From contig NC_092015.1 of NCBI RefSeq assembly GCF_042242105.1, forward strand, positions 14,649,535 through 14,713,534: a stretch of 64,000 nt of DNA, given 5' to 3'. This document shows, piece by piece, positions 12,076-48,480 of the stretch. Position 1 is the first letter of the stretch. Every line of letters begins with the position of its first letter. Below the pieces are notes generated by a model. The model was not told where the DNA came from. It was given only the letters and a program-made list of their open reading frames with translations, and made no database searches. The DNA is from Pempheris klunzingeri (lineage: Eukaryota > Chordata > Actinopteri > Acropomatiformes > Pempheridae). The position numbers and the translations under genes are program-made.

Positions 12076-12847
12076 CATCCGGTCCAGTTTTTCAACATAA
12101 AACGAATATGTGACGAATTATGTTGATCGCTGTGAAGTTAGTTAAAGTTAGATATTTGACAGCCTTTCAGTCCGGACCCACCAGCGTCTTCTCACTCAGT
12201 TACACCAAGTGTTGGCAGCAGTAGGAAGGTAACCTTACTTCTAAAAAATTCGCACTGAATCGCTAGTGGCTGACTTACGGACCATCATTAATTTAGTTAT
12301 GTAAAACATAATTTGATCGTCTTCATGACGTGTTATCAAACATTAACATGGCTGAGTCATTATTTGTTCAGTATTTGTCAAGATTCCATTGTCTGACCTA
12401 TGCCCCTCCTTTTTGCATGGATTCTGGACACATCTCAATTTTACTTTGAAGGCAAAAATCGCAGTATTTCCGGTCTGTTCCTTTCAAGACATCAATTAGC
12501 AAAACCACATTTATATCCAGTCATGTTATTGATTCGTTTGACTCATCGCTGCAAATTGCAAACCATTATACCCGTTGTCATGAATAATTTTACACATTAT
12601 ATTGATTTACAAAAAAATAGGCGCTCAGGAAAATGAATCATCAAGCAAAGACTCTGTAATTTAGTTGTATTATCCTTCACATCTGATGATTTTGACATTA
12701 TTGCAAGGTATACAATATCTTCTCAAGCTTCAGTTTGCACTTCCTCACTGTTCCTAAACAGATACATGACTACCATTTCAGTTCAAGCTTGACTGGAGAA
12801 AACATAGCAATGAAGAGGACAGACCTGTTAAGCTATGGCTTTGAGTT

Positions 12848-12853
12848 TTTATT
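12848..12853 (-). terminator. dus4l: Polyadenylation signal, dus4l
   Basis: TTTATT on the + strand reads AATAAA on the minus strand, about 60 bases after the dus4l stop codon, so the 3' UTR is short. Confidence 0.6.
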
Positions 12854-12914
12854 TGGCACAAAAATAAAATACAATCAAAAACACTAAAATCAAGTTTATC
12901 ACATTTCGATATGC

Positions 12915-15013
12915 TCATGTTCCCAGATCAGGCACCGACCCATATGTGTTCTGGAGGTAATCTATTACAGCTGAGGTACTAGACAGAGAATTAAACACTT
13001 TTCTCTCGGGCTGGGAGCTAACTCTCTCCAGCATGTAGATAAGATGGTGGTGGAAGCAGGTGAATGGAGTTCCCTGCTCTATAGAGATGTCCACCCAGTC
13101 CCATATACACTCCAAAGGAGTATCCTCATAGCCGGTGAACATGGCAGGGTTAGCGAGCAACCCCCGCGCAGCCATCACACCTAAAAAGCAAACCCAAACA
13201 AGCAACAATTGAACAAATTCGAAAAGAATAGCATCATTTAAGCATCTGTCATGCGTTGATTAGAGTGTAAATTATCAAGAGTGCAATATGTTGAAAACAA
13301 ACCCACCATCGACACTGGTACGCTGGTAAATGGAGTCCACATCACGGAGGTACTTAATGTCCCCATTAGCAATGACAGGGACAGTTACGCTGTCTTTGAT
13401 CGTCTTTATGGCGTCATAGTGGACTGGCTGGTGGCGCTCTTCTGATGTACGGCCGTGGACTGTTATCCATGACACTCCTGCTGATTCAGCCTTCTGGCAC
13501 AGATCCACCGTTCGCCTCAGGTCCTTGTGAATTCTGCGTGTGAAGTGAAATTTGTTCTTTTTTTATTATTATTATTATCATTATTAGGCTGTGACCCTGG
13601 TTTTACACAGGGGCACACATGTAAGTGTTCAAAATGTATTCTGACATACAAAATGTATTTTTGCCAGGGACAATATAATGTATAGCCCAACCAATACTGG
13701 ATTGTTGAGGCAATGCTGGTGTTAATATTTGTGAGTTTTAAAGATCTGATATCAAATTGGCCCAGCAGATCTGTCACTCTAGCAACCAGTGTCAAAATGG
13801 CTCAAGATTTTTACCTTATTTTGATTGATGCTGTATAGTTGGGATTGTCCACTTGGTTTCTGACATGTCTGACCATGTCTTTCACGAGTTCAGGGTTGTT
13901 GATGAGACATGCACCATACCCGGCTGACATAGCCCATCTGAAAACACAACAACAAAGCTGATAAAACAACCTAGATAAAAAGAAAATAGTCTGAATTTGC
14001 ATGCAAGGGGGGCGGGATCCACGAAAGATTCTTATCTAATCATCCGTCATGGTTAAACCTAATTGGTACTTGAAATACCAGGGATGAAAATACAAACATA
14101 TAATTTTCCATTAGAAAAGAATATTCCAAACAAACTTTGAGTGTTTTAACCTAAAATCAAAATGATGAAATAACAGTGTAATAAAAAGTGACTGATCGCC
14201 AAAAGTGTATCAGGGCTGAATGTTAGTAGTTGCACCTTTGGGGGCAGCCACAGTTGAGGTCAACTCCATCAGAGAAAGGCGCTACCACACAGGCTGCATC
14301 AGCCAGAGTCTGAGCATCAGAGGCAGCAAACTGCACCACCAGCGGCCGGTCATCTGAGAAGGGAAAGGAAACACGAGCAATGGGGCTCAAAGCTTGGTCT
14401 CAAAACATGGCAGCATGTACAAAGCTCACAACTGACAACACATCCACCATGTGACTGGCAGCTTTGTGGAATGATGCTTGTTGGTTGCTGCAAAACATTA
14501 TAGTATTTCATCATCACAGCTCATATTGTAACAGCCACTCACGCTCATTTGTAGTGAATTCACTGTCTCTGGCTTTGACAGATCGCATGAAGTCTGCAGC
14601 AACTATCATCGGAGTGAAGCAGATATCACAGTTGTATTTCCTCACCAGGGTCCTGAATGCAAGCCTGTGAGGAACAGGACTCTATTAACAGGCACGCAAT
14701 AAAGGCTCGTTTAAACCACAGCACATCTCTTGTTTAATTAAGGCAGAAGATCAGACTGCTTTATGAAACACTTGAGATGAGGACAACTCAATTACTAACT
14801 AATTAATAACATTAACATTATTTAAGTTAGGGTTTCCCTCCTTGAATGTTATGTAATCCAGTACAGCACAAACAACAAAAGTAACGGCTCCCGACATATA
14901 AAGAAAACAAAACTCACTTACTTTGAGTACCGAACCATTGGAGCACATATTTTCAGGACTTTTCCCTTTTCAAACATGTCCATGACACCGGTGTTACCGT
15001 TAGAAGTCTTCAT
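12915..15013 (-). CDS. dus4l: tRNA-dihydrouridine synthase 4-like (Dus4-type flavoenzyme)
   Basis: Coding exons in gene order are 15013-14922, 14664-14543, 14353-14236, 13937-13815, 13533-13307 and 13180-12915. They total 948 bp, giving 315 aa, close to the human length, with all phases matching. The enzyme reduces uridine to dihydrouridine in the D-loop of tRNAs, using FMN in a TIM barrel and NADPH. Visible motifs are APMVRYSKLAFR at residues 24-35 (first strand), NCGCPQR at 105-111 with the expected catalytic Cys at 108, SIKIRIH around 148-154, VHGRT at 177-181, VIANGDI at 205-211, and DGVMAARGLLANP at 227-239 binding FMN phosphate. I chose the ATG at 15013 because it opens the only frame into APMVRYS, about 20 residues before the motif. 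The last exon ends in TGA at 12915-12917. The gene lies just upstream of bcap29 in the same orientation. Confidence 0.95.
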
Positions 15014-15290
15014 TCTTCACCAGCAGCGCCGTTAGCCTGCTAGCATAATAAGCTAACTGGCTCAATATGAGAGAGTAGAGTTTAAAAATGTGTTTCTGAT
15101 ATGTTCTGTTCGTCTGACATCTATTTCATCGTTTCACAGACGACACGAGACTGGATATTCCACGGAAAGTCACGCACAGACACGCAGGTATATACAGGTT
15201 TACTTCAGGACAACATTAAACAACGACGCACCATGCGGGAAGAAATGTGGGCGTGTTTGTGACCTCTGAACTCAGACGTCATACGATGTA
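15014..15290 (-). promoter_or_regulatory. dus4l: dus4l promoter region (inferred)
   Basis: Sequence upstream of the dus4l ATG. It holds a CRE-like GACGTCA at 15275-15281 and moderately CpG-containing sequence, but no clear TATA box. The exact start site cannot be read from sequence. Confidence 0.3.
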
Positions 15291-15823
15291 GATTTTATTT
15301 TTTATTTTTATTTTTTATTCTTTAAGCCATAAACAACCAGTGTAATTGGTTTAAGTTTATAGAAAAAATATTTTTGTTAAATTATTGTAAAACGTAAAAA
15401 TACGTGATGTCACAACTACACAGCTGCGCAATACCTTTTCGAGCTATGCTGCATTCAGGTTCTGTAGGGAAACGGTACATCCCGAGCTTTTCATTTACTA
15501 AAGCGCATAATACTCCATTCAGTTTGAGGAATTATTTTAGAATAACTTCTCACACATGTAGGGACATATATAGAATTAAAATGTCCATGAACATTGCTGG
15601 TTTGATTTAAACAGTAAATATATGAAACAAGTTTTCATTTACACCAAACTACAGTCATAATTTATCCTGCAGATAATATAACTATAAAATATGTAGGCAG
15701 CATATAAATAGAAGATACAATAAAGAATGAAAAATATATTCCAAAGGATCAGCACAAAGTTAGTTTGTTTCTGTTGTTTTTCTAACCGATAACCGAATAC
15801 TTGGCAGGTTGTGAAGATCAGCT

Positions 15824-16621
15824 TCATCGGTGCAACAACGCAGGGCTGCAATACCAAAATGACTTATATGTAGTGAAACCAAAAAACAATGAAATACACT
15901 GAGATCATAGTAGACGATGTTACCCAATACTTACGGTTCCTCAGCAGCCTTCATCGGCTCAGGGTGGCCAATGGAAGAGGCATCTTCTGTGGAAACCCCT
16001 CTGGTACTTGCCTGCTCAAGAAACATTGACCTAATGGAATACACATGAATGCTGCAACCTTTTTTCTTTTTCCTCTTCTTTCCACACCCTATCAGTAGAA
16101 CAGACTCAATGGTCACAAGATGAGAGAGAGATTATGAGTTGGATTTAATGTTTAACTTATTTGAGGATCAAGTAAAAAGCCAAAAGTTAGTAACTTCTGG
16201 CTGATATCAGCAGAGGCGTTCTCATGCTGTGTCTTTTATGTCTGTTTGTACTACGTACTAATCATGTGTGTTGTAATTTTAAATACAGACTCAGTTGCAC
16301 GTAATATCAATTATTCCCATTTTTCCAGTGTCTCCACTGTGTAGCACCAAGTCAACAGGAAATCTTTATGAATCAGAATTAAGCTCTGCAATGTTAAAAA
16401 CATGTTTTGAAGTACAGAATCGATTGTGATCTGGAATGACAAAAAGCTCTCTGTAGTACTTTCCCCTCTGGCCACATGAGGGCATTGAAGCAGCACAGTT
16501 CTAGAAAAGTCTTTTTTCCATGAGTCTTGAGAAAAAAAAAGAAAAAAAAAAAAAAGGACCACTCACTCCAAATCCTAGTACCCTCTAATCTAATCCTTTC
16601 TACCAGAGATTGATAGTACAT
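15824..16621 (-). CDS. Candidate small gene of unknown function (three putative exons)
   Basis: I do not recognise this gene. On the minus strand three putative exons join in phase: 16621-16567 (ATG, 18 codons; donor GTGAGT), 16088-15935 (acceptor tgatag, consensus donor GTAAGT) and 15845-15824 (acceptor ttgcag, stop TGA). They would give 76 residues. The middle exon encodes a lysine cluster (GKKRKKKKG) and then a polar stretch (STRGVSTEDASSIGHPEPMK). It lies between dus4l and the 3' end of rflnb on the same strand. The lysine cluster and the position beside a refilin gene are compatible with a LIAT1-like gene, which neighbours RFLNB in human, but I cannot see the LIAT1 core. It could equally be chance, or only part of a longer gene. 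Confidence 0.22.
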
Positions 16622-16898
16622 CAATTCATCCACAGCGTTTAATATGATTTAGTTTGAATAAATTAGCTGCAAAGCATCAAAAAAACATGTTAAGAGCTTT
16701 TTTGTTCACATGTACCGAGATGAGGGATAATCACATCTCTCAGTCACCCATTTTGAGAATTCAGACATGCAGTTCCAGTGTTCAGAGTGCATTTGTTATT
16801 TTGCAGGCCCAAATAATTCATTTCCTCGGTCTGCTGTCATTATTTTTAAGAAAGAAAAATGACCACTTCTTCATAAAATACTGTTACCTAATAAACAC

Positions 16899-16904
16899 TT
16901 TATT
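16899..16904 (-). terminator. rflnb: Polyadenylation signal, rflnb (candidate)
   Basis: TTTATT on the + strand reads AATAAA on the minus strand, about 1.1 kb beyond the rflnb stop. An ATTAAA-type alternative lies near 17735. The sequence from here to 18033 would be 3' UTR and contains no other gene I can support. Confidence 0.4.
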
Positions 16905-18033
16905 TCAAACTGGCACTGGATAAGTGACTAATATCAAAAAGAAGCATCAACGGATACATCAATAAGGCACAGAGGGCATCACAGAAAAATATTCCTTGCC
17001 ATGACCGTGGAGAGACCCGTTAATTAACTGATAAAACCTCAGAACCTAAAACACAATAAATACAATTTCAATCCAAGTCAAGCCAAAGAAAGTGATAGCA
17101 GTGGAATGCAGCCTCTTATTTTCACTAGTAAGCCAGTGAGTGATAACAAAAACACCATCCACATTTCAGTAAACTCCACACTCATGATCCATACTGCCTG
17201 CCTAATCAGTTTGAGCATCACAATCAGACAAGCTCCCTTCAATCTACAAACATAATACATTATGAATCGCAGCCATAAACAGTGGCCAGAGCGAAAAGGT
17301 TGGGAAGAGCTTAGCTTGTGCCAATGTTGTGCAGATATACACAATACCCTGTGAACAAACAGAACACGTGCTATTGAAGAACTTTCACCACATCCTTTTT
17401 ACAGCGTGGATAAGTCGGTGATTTCGCAGCATGCATCCAAACCCCAGCACCACATTAAACTGCCCTTCCTCTCACTTACATGCCAGTCGCTTTGAACCAT
17501 ATTGCAAAGTTAGCATTTCTAAAAATTCTTTGAACTGGGGCAAGCCCCGCCGTTCATTAGTTAAAACCAATCAGTCTGCATACTTGACTAACTTGACAGG
17601 ACGTGAGGGGAGTGACTTTTGAGGGCAAATAAGGATCCTCCTCATCTCTGTCCATAGAAGTCAGTTCGACAGCCATTAAAAACAAATCAAGCATGAGCGT
17701 GCCTCTGGAAACCAACTAGCTACAAAGTGAAGCATTTAATGAAATATCCAGTCCAACTACTGGCATGGATATGAACATATTAAGACATGGACTGAATGGA
17801 TATTTCACACACACGTTTTCCATGTCTTGTCCTCTCTGATATCCGTAACATCACAGCACAGATGCTGCCTGTCCACAGCTTGGGAAGGGCACTTAAAAAG
17901 GTAAGAGGCTACGCAACTGTACAAACAACACAGCAGGTCAATGGCACAGGGGGAGCTACAGTATAGCAGCCGTGGGAAAAAAAACAAAACACCCTTGCGT
18001 GTCCCCCAGCCACCTGCCCCCCTGCTCCGCCCC

Positions 18034-19428
18034 TCACTGAGGTAGCTCCCTCCGGCCAGTTGCCTCCAGCTCCACGCTGGAGAGAAATCGCCTGGATAGT
18101 CGGTGGCAGTCGTAGCTCAGCTCTGTGGTGTAGACGGCGCTGGTTTTCTTGGGGTAGATGATGGTGGTGCTCTTGAAGTGCTGAGGCCGATGCCGTGGCT
18201 GGAACTCGAGCTGCGTCTTGTAGTGCCGCCAGGTGCTGTGGGGCACGGCCATGATGGTCTGCCGGCAGTGTTCAAGGCCCTGGCCCATTGGCAGCAGGGC
18301 CACGCCCTGGATGAAGTGGCGGTCTGAGTTGTAGTGCACGGATGAGGTGTATCTGGAGGAAGGAGAGTTAAATGGTTTAACTTGGTGCAAAAATCATGAA
18401 GCGAAACTAGTCTGCATCCCAGCTGCACCAAACACACCCCAACTATGGGTCAACTAAGTCCACCGTTCTCTTATTTACGCACTTTGCAGTCATTGGCTGC
18501 CATGGTACATATAAAAAGATACTAGAACCTGCATGTTCTCATGGTGCGCACATTTACTACTCCAGCAGCATCCAACGCTGCACAGAACAGGTCATATCAA
18601 AGCCAACCCACCTTATTTCCTTTGGCGGTAATGGGTCAAGTGCTATGCCTTCTCCAAAGGACAATGGGTGCAGCTGGAAAGATCCGGTGGGTAAAACTGG
18701 AACCTGCAATGCAAAAGTCAGCCCTCCAGTCAACACACAAGGATCTGACACTGCACGTTCTCATAGCCCCAGTGCAGCGCTGAGGTGACCCACTTTCTTC
18801 AGTAGGGAAGAGCATGCAGAAAGTTCCTGCAGGGTGGGGTGGGGGGGGGTCTCAAGTGATATTTCACAAACATTTAGGGTATTTAACAGGAAGAAAATGG
18901 CTGACAGGGAGTCTGCCAAACAATGGGCACTGTGTGATTGGCAGAGCAGACTTCCTGTGTGCAGTGTGAACACCTATTCCAATTTAAAGACAACCTGGTG
19001 TGACAGAGCAACTTACCCCTCCAACATCTACTCATGCATTTATGGAAACTATCAGGCTTTCATGAGTGCAATACAAATTCCTAGTGGCATGCAAAGTGTT
19101 CCATATCAGATTTCAAGCCATGAAAATGTTCTGGTATTTTTAAAAAAAAGAACAAATGTTTAGCTGCAGTTTGTGGTCGTTGACACATTGCTTAAAATCA
19201 CAGCATAGTGTGGGAAGTGTCGGTACCCACCAGGGAGCCCCTTCCTTCGTCTTCGGACACCGGGCTCACCCCCCCGGCTTTCTCCGCGCACACGGGCAGC
19301 AGCCAGGCGCCGGGGCTCGGGCTGGGGGGCAAGCCAGAGTCCGGGCTGTCAAGTCCTCTATCAGCCCTGCAGCTCATATCCAGCGGATCTCCTTCACATA
19401 CATTTGGCAAGTTCAACCTGCCAACCAT
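18034..19428 (-). CDS. rflnb: Refilin (filamin-binding actin regulator), best match refilin B
   Basis: Coding exons in gene order are 19428-19231, 18703-18612 and 18352-18034, giving 609 bp and 202 aa with matching phases. Refilins (FAM101/Cfm) bind filamins and promote perinuclear actin bundling; they also act in skeletal development. Exon 1 encodes MVGRLNLPNV and the proline/serine-rich LDSPDSGLPPSPSP (about residues 26-39), both typical of the family. Exon 2 encodes LHPLSFGEGIALDPLPPKEI. Exon 3 encodes the conserved C-terminal domain: YTSSVHYNSDRHFI, TWRHYKTQLEFQPRHRP, STTIIYPKKTSAVYTTEL and RRFLSSVELEA. The length fits the family (a little over 200 aa). RFLNA and RFLNB are hard to separate by sequence alone; adjacency to vps53, as on human 17p13.3, is why I call it rflnb. 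Exon 1 is CpG-rich. Confidence 0.85.
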
Positions 19429-19990
19429 CTCTGGTTAGAAAAGTTGCAAAACTCCAGCGAGTACGGCGCAGATTACGACAGGGGAGAGTACTTCCAGTCC
19501 GCAGTTCCTCTTTGCGTCCCGCGCGTTTAATCTTGGTGCGAAGTCCCCCACGGTGCGACCGTGACCTCTTCCCGGACAGGACGCACGGCTGCCCACTGGG
19601 AAAAAAAAAAATATCCCCCAACCGAGCAGCTTCCAGACAACCAGCAACTTCAGACCTTAAAAAAAAAAAAAAAAACACTTCACAAGAGAACTAAAAGGTG
19701 TCCCTTACTTTGGCAAAGCGTGACCCCACTCCGCGGTCAGAGTGTGTGTGTGTGTGTGTATGTGTGTGTGAGAAGACTTGATGCAGTGTGTCCACCTCTG
19801 AGCTGAGCAGAGAAAGGATGTGGACTCTCCTTCTGCCCGCGGCTCCTCTTCAAACTCCTTCTCCCTCAAAAGAAAAAAAAAGGGGGGCCTTCAGATCCAC
19901 ACACACACGAAAGGAAACGCCTTTTGAAGCATTTACAGGCTTCTGATTGGATGAAGGCTAAGTGGCGAACAGAGACGGGATCCTTTCCAA
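19429..19990 (-). promoter_or_regulatory. rflnb: rflnb 5' UTR and CpG-rich promoter region (inferred)
   Basis: GC- and CpG-rich sequence continues upstream from rflnb exon 1 to about 19.6 kb, broken by A runs at 19601-19611 and about 19660-19675 and a (GT)n tract at 19742-19770. The region between here and the vps53 3' end is only about 0.5 kb. No TATA box is evident. Confidence 0.35.
19742..19770. repeat. (GT)n microsatellite
   Basis: GT dinucleotides with one TA interruption, upstream of rflnb exon 1. Confidence 0.9.
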
Positions 19991-20025
19991 CCCCTCATTC
20001 AAAATTGGACCCTGCATAACCAGGT

Positions 20026-20027
<2 letters not shown>

Positions 20028-20067
<40 letters not shown>

Positions 20068-20068
20068 T
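20028..20068. repeat. (AT)n microsatellite plus T tract
   Basis: About 16 AT repeats followed by nine or so T, between rflnb and the vps53 3' end. Confidence 0.95.
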
Positions 20069-20139
20069 CCTGGTATTGTGCAAATTGAAGCAGCACACAC
20101 CCATTTGACGAAGCACAAGGGAGTTGGCAAGCGCAATGT

Positions 20140-20145
20140 TTTAAT
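20140..20145 (-). terminator. vps53: Polyadenylation signal, vps53 (candidate ATTAAA)
   Basis: TTTAAT on the + strand reads ATTAAA on the minus strand, about 0.9 kb beyond the vps53 stop. No canonical AATAAA was found between here and 21054, so this variant is the best candidate; 20146-21054 would then be 3' UTR. Confidence 0.35.
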
Positions 20146-21054
20146 AGTGTTCAATAACTGCCTGCGTTTACAATTCAGACAATACAAACAAGAGACATCT
20201 TGCACCTGAAGGCGGGAATGTGTACAGTAATGCAGAGGATTAAATATTCTAGACTGATAGCACACACGTGTACTCATGTACACATAAACAGTATATACTC
20301 TGTTACACCCTCCTCCTGGGTTAGGGGCTGGTTCTAATTTCCAAGTCAACCTAAAGAGATTTTAAATGCCAAGACAAAGCCGGCCTCATGTCTGACAGAA
20401 GATGCAGGAAATCCAAAAATCCTCTTTGTCCCAGACTCTAAACCCCCGAGTCAAAGATTCATTTTAGGTCACCGTTCACACAAACGACCTCGAAACCTAT
20501 GACGCATGTCCACTTTAATGGATGCCTGCCATGCAAGTAAATTTCACCCCAGTGCCCTCCCGTCTTAAAAATGAAACAGTTGAGGAAAACCATGGCGACC
20601 ATTGAAACACACTGTTCATTTAAATTAAGATCAGGTTTCCTGTAGAGACGTATCTATTCTTCCTGGATTAGATATGTCTCACAGAGGCAGCCACAGACCT
20701 TCCCGAGCACAAGTTAGTTAACAGCGAATACGCTGTGCAACAATGTACTAATGTTGCAAAGCTTGGACATTAGTGTCATGGAAACGACCAAACGAAATTA
20801 CAGAAGTAAATGACATATGCAACAACAGCAGGTAGCAGCTGAGGAGCTTTCTTCATAATCCGGCGTCACCTTGGGTGCATTTTACTCTCAGTCAGAAAAT
20901 TCACTTCACGTTTTAATCTTTTCCGTGATTCTCCCTGATAAGTGAATGGAGCATAATGAAGTCTGTGAGATGAATAACTGCAAGAGAGGTGAGGACCATC
21001 CCATCCCGCAGCCTTTTTCATGTTTGTAAAGGTTTGTTTTCAGTGCGTGTCTGT

Positions 21055-45903
<24,849 letters not shown>

Positions 45904-46030
45904 TGTCAAAACAAAACCAAGGATCTATCCGGCATACCACTTCCTGGTTAGGAGACTTCTGGGATACCTGATGACGTCGGAGAAACGGTGCTTTCAGGGA
46001 TGTCGGAAATCAGAACTAAAGCGTGAGCGA
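45904..46030 (-). promoter_or_regulatory. vps53: vps53 5' UTR and promoter region (inferred)
   Basis: Upstream of the ATG at 45903 are an ETS-type site (cacttcctg near 45939, aggaagtg on the gene strand) and a CRE-like TGACGTC at 45972-45978, with scattered CpG. This fits a TATA-less housekeeping promoter; the start site is not resolvable. Confidence 0.4.
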
Positions 46031-47045
46031 TGGATTTACAATCACCCACACACACCTCCCTACCATTTGTTCACTCAAGCAAGAGGTGCTGAAAGTGGTT
46101 TTTACTGAAAGCAATTATAAACTCAAATACAGGCATTAATCTAAACGTTAAAGCAAAACACAGTGCCAAAGAATTCAATTATAAGTAGTAGTAGTCAAAA
46201 ACAGAACGGGTCTTCTCAGTTTTCTTATTTTTGTAAATTAAATGAAAGATTTAAATATAGCTGTTGTTGCTGTTGATGTTAGCAATGGGCTTCCCATTGG
46301 CTTCACAGGATCATGATGGTTTGTGTTATGAGCTTCCATATGGTGGGATCTGAGCTCCTATGACAGAATTATATATCTATTGGGTCACTAATGCACCACC
46401 AACATCCATTATTTTAATCACAAATTATGCATATTTAAGTACAATGGTTATTATCCACATTAATGAGATGAATGGGCTAAAAGAAACACTTTTCCAATAG
46501 TCTCTCATGAATGACAGCGTGGCTGCACTTAACCACCAAGCATAGCCACATTACTTCTCCTGGCTGCATTGGTGGCTGAGTGTATTTTATCACACTTTCA
46601 GAATCATTACAGGTAAATGACATAAAGTATAGAAAGCTAAAGTGCACTTAGAAAAAATCCAGTTTCACCTTTTTCCCACCTTGGTCCTTAAAGCCCTGAG
46701 TGAGCTGAGGTGATGAAAATCCCCTCTCAAAATCTTTTAATTAAATTTTACGCACCCCTTACAACCTCCTCCCACATTGTCTGCCTTCCACATGTCTTTA
46801 AATCTCCTCATAGCTCTGCTCTGACTCTAATACATCCCAGTCTGTGACATCATTACATTGAGATTTTACCTGCTCCTTCTTGCAGTGACAATTCTGTATA
46901 TTAAAATTGTCTCTGCCTCACCTACTGTACGAAGAAACCAGCCTCATACAACAGTAACATACTGCTGTCATCTGTGCACACGTCGCCATTTAAGGAGCAG
47001 CATTGCCCCCTGCTGTTACAAAAAGAAGAAACACACAAGTATGCA

Positions 47046-47078
<33 letters not shown>

Positions 47079-48480
47079 CGCCCACACACAAACACATGCT
47101 CCTGAAGCCCCTAAGCATTAAAGTGTACTGTTTTATTACAAAGAGAGCCATATAAACCCATAAGAGAGCTTCTAGTACATCTAAAGGACAAGACAAAGTA
47201 AGAGAAGCGTAGCAAGGCGAGTGATGGAAAAAGCAGAAGGTGACAGAGGAGTGAGGAGTGTGCAAGACAAACTATCAAAGAAAAAAGAGGACAGAAAAGA
47301 GAGGAGAAGACAGAAATGGTGGTATCAGATTGGACAGGATGTTATTGGTGGGGGTGAAAATCAATAGAGTAGAGAGAGGGAGTAAAAGGAGAAGGAGAAC
47401 AAGACATGAGGTGATCCGGGGTAACGGCTTCTCATCGCACCTTTAGGATTTAATAGTCTTAGTGATGGCTAATTTTTATAACTGAAAACAGACGTATAAT
47501 TGAGGAAGCCTGGAAAGGACTGAATTTATGACTCACAGGACAAAACCCCAAAGGCTTTTGAAACAAATTTGCTCAAATTCATTGGCGAATACGTTTTTGT
47601 CTGACGTTTTTAAAGAATGTATGAAAGTAGTGAAAATTAAAGGAGGGTGAGAGTGGAGCACAGAGGAGGTGAAGGCAAAGCAAAGAGACAAAAGACGGCA
47701 GCGAGAGCGAAGAGACGGCTGCAGCGTATTGTGCCAGTGTGGGACAGAGCAGCTGTCAGACGGCTGATATAAATCTCCCACAGAGGAAACCCATCATGTT
47801 ACACGACTCACCAGGGGTCACAACTAACACTGCAGATAAGCGGCGTCTGTGTGCGTTTGACTATAAATTAGTGTGATAGGGATTTTAAGATTCATTTCAT
47901 GACAATTGGGGGACATTTTATGAAATTATGCAAATGGTATGTAATATTCTATAATAATCTAAGGGGTCAGAAAATGATTAATGGGGTAAAAATGAAGGAA
48001 TTAACGCAGTTACACAAATTGAAATGAATGTGTTTTGCATCTTAAATCTCCTTGTGAAATACTGGATATTTTTTTTTACCTCTCTGGGCCTCAAACAGAT
48101 GCATTTAAAGAAAAAATCTCTTTCCTGATCGAAGCATGTGATAAAGGGTCCCAGTGCTGCCTTTTTGTAGGGGTCCACAAATAAATAGAGCTAATCCACT
48201 GGCTTGATCTTTAACAATACCCTGAAGATTATCATGTGTTTCTTTTTGATGAAACTCTTAACACGTAAAGTTGTCAGATAAATTGGAGTAAAAAAGCACA
48301 GTGTCTCTTTCTGAATCGTAGTGGAGTAGAATTATAAAGAAGGAGACAACGGAAACCTTTAGTTACTTTCCACCAATGGTCTAAACATCTTCAGAGTCCT
48401 ACTGGTAGAAGCAGGGTAGACAGAATGCGTAGATGACTACGGTCATGTTAGCACTTAATTAGCCAGACAGTCTCTGATAT
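46031..48480. other. Intergenic flank upstream of vps53
   Basis: No gene recognised. It holds a (CA)n tract at 47049-47079 and purine-rich stretches around 47200-47410 and 47640-47720. In human, TLCD3A lies head to head with VPS53, but I see no trace of its TLC domain here. Confidence 0.6.
47049..47079. repeat. (CA)n microsatellite
   Basis: Uninterrupted CA dinucleotides in the intergenic flank. Confidence 0.95.

Noticed and set aside
12915-13208. Start of a separate ORF at 13208 (MLLVWVCFLGVMAARG)
   Set aside because: The first residues come from the intron; the acceptor at 13182-13181 makes this dus4l exon 6.
18103-18327. 74-codon + frame opposite rflnb exon 3
   Set aside because: Antisense shadow of the conserved refilin domain.
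19394-19694. Open frames antisense to or shifted from rflnb exon 1
   Set aside because: They are shadows of the CpG-rich exon and 5' UTR; the frame starting at 19428 is the one that joins exons 2 and 3.
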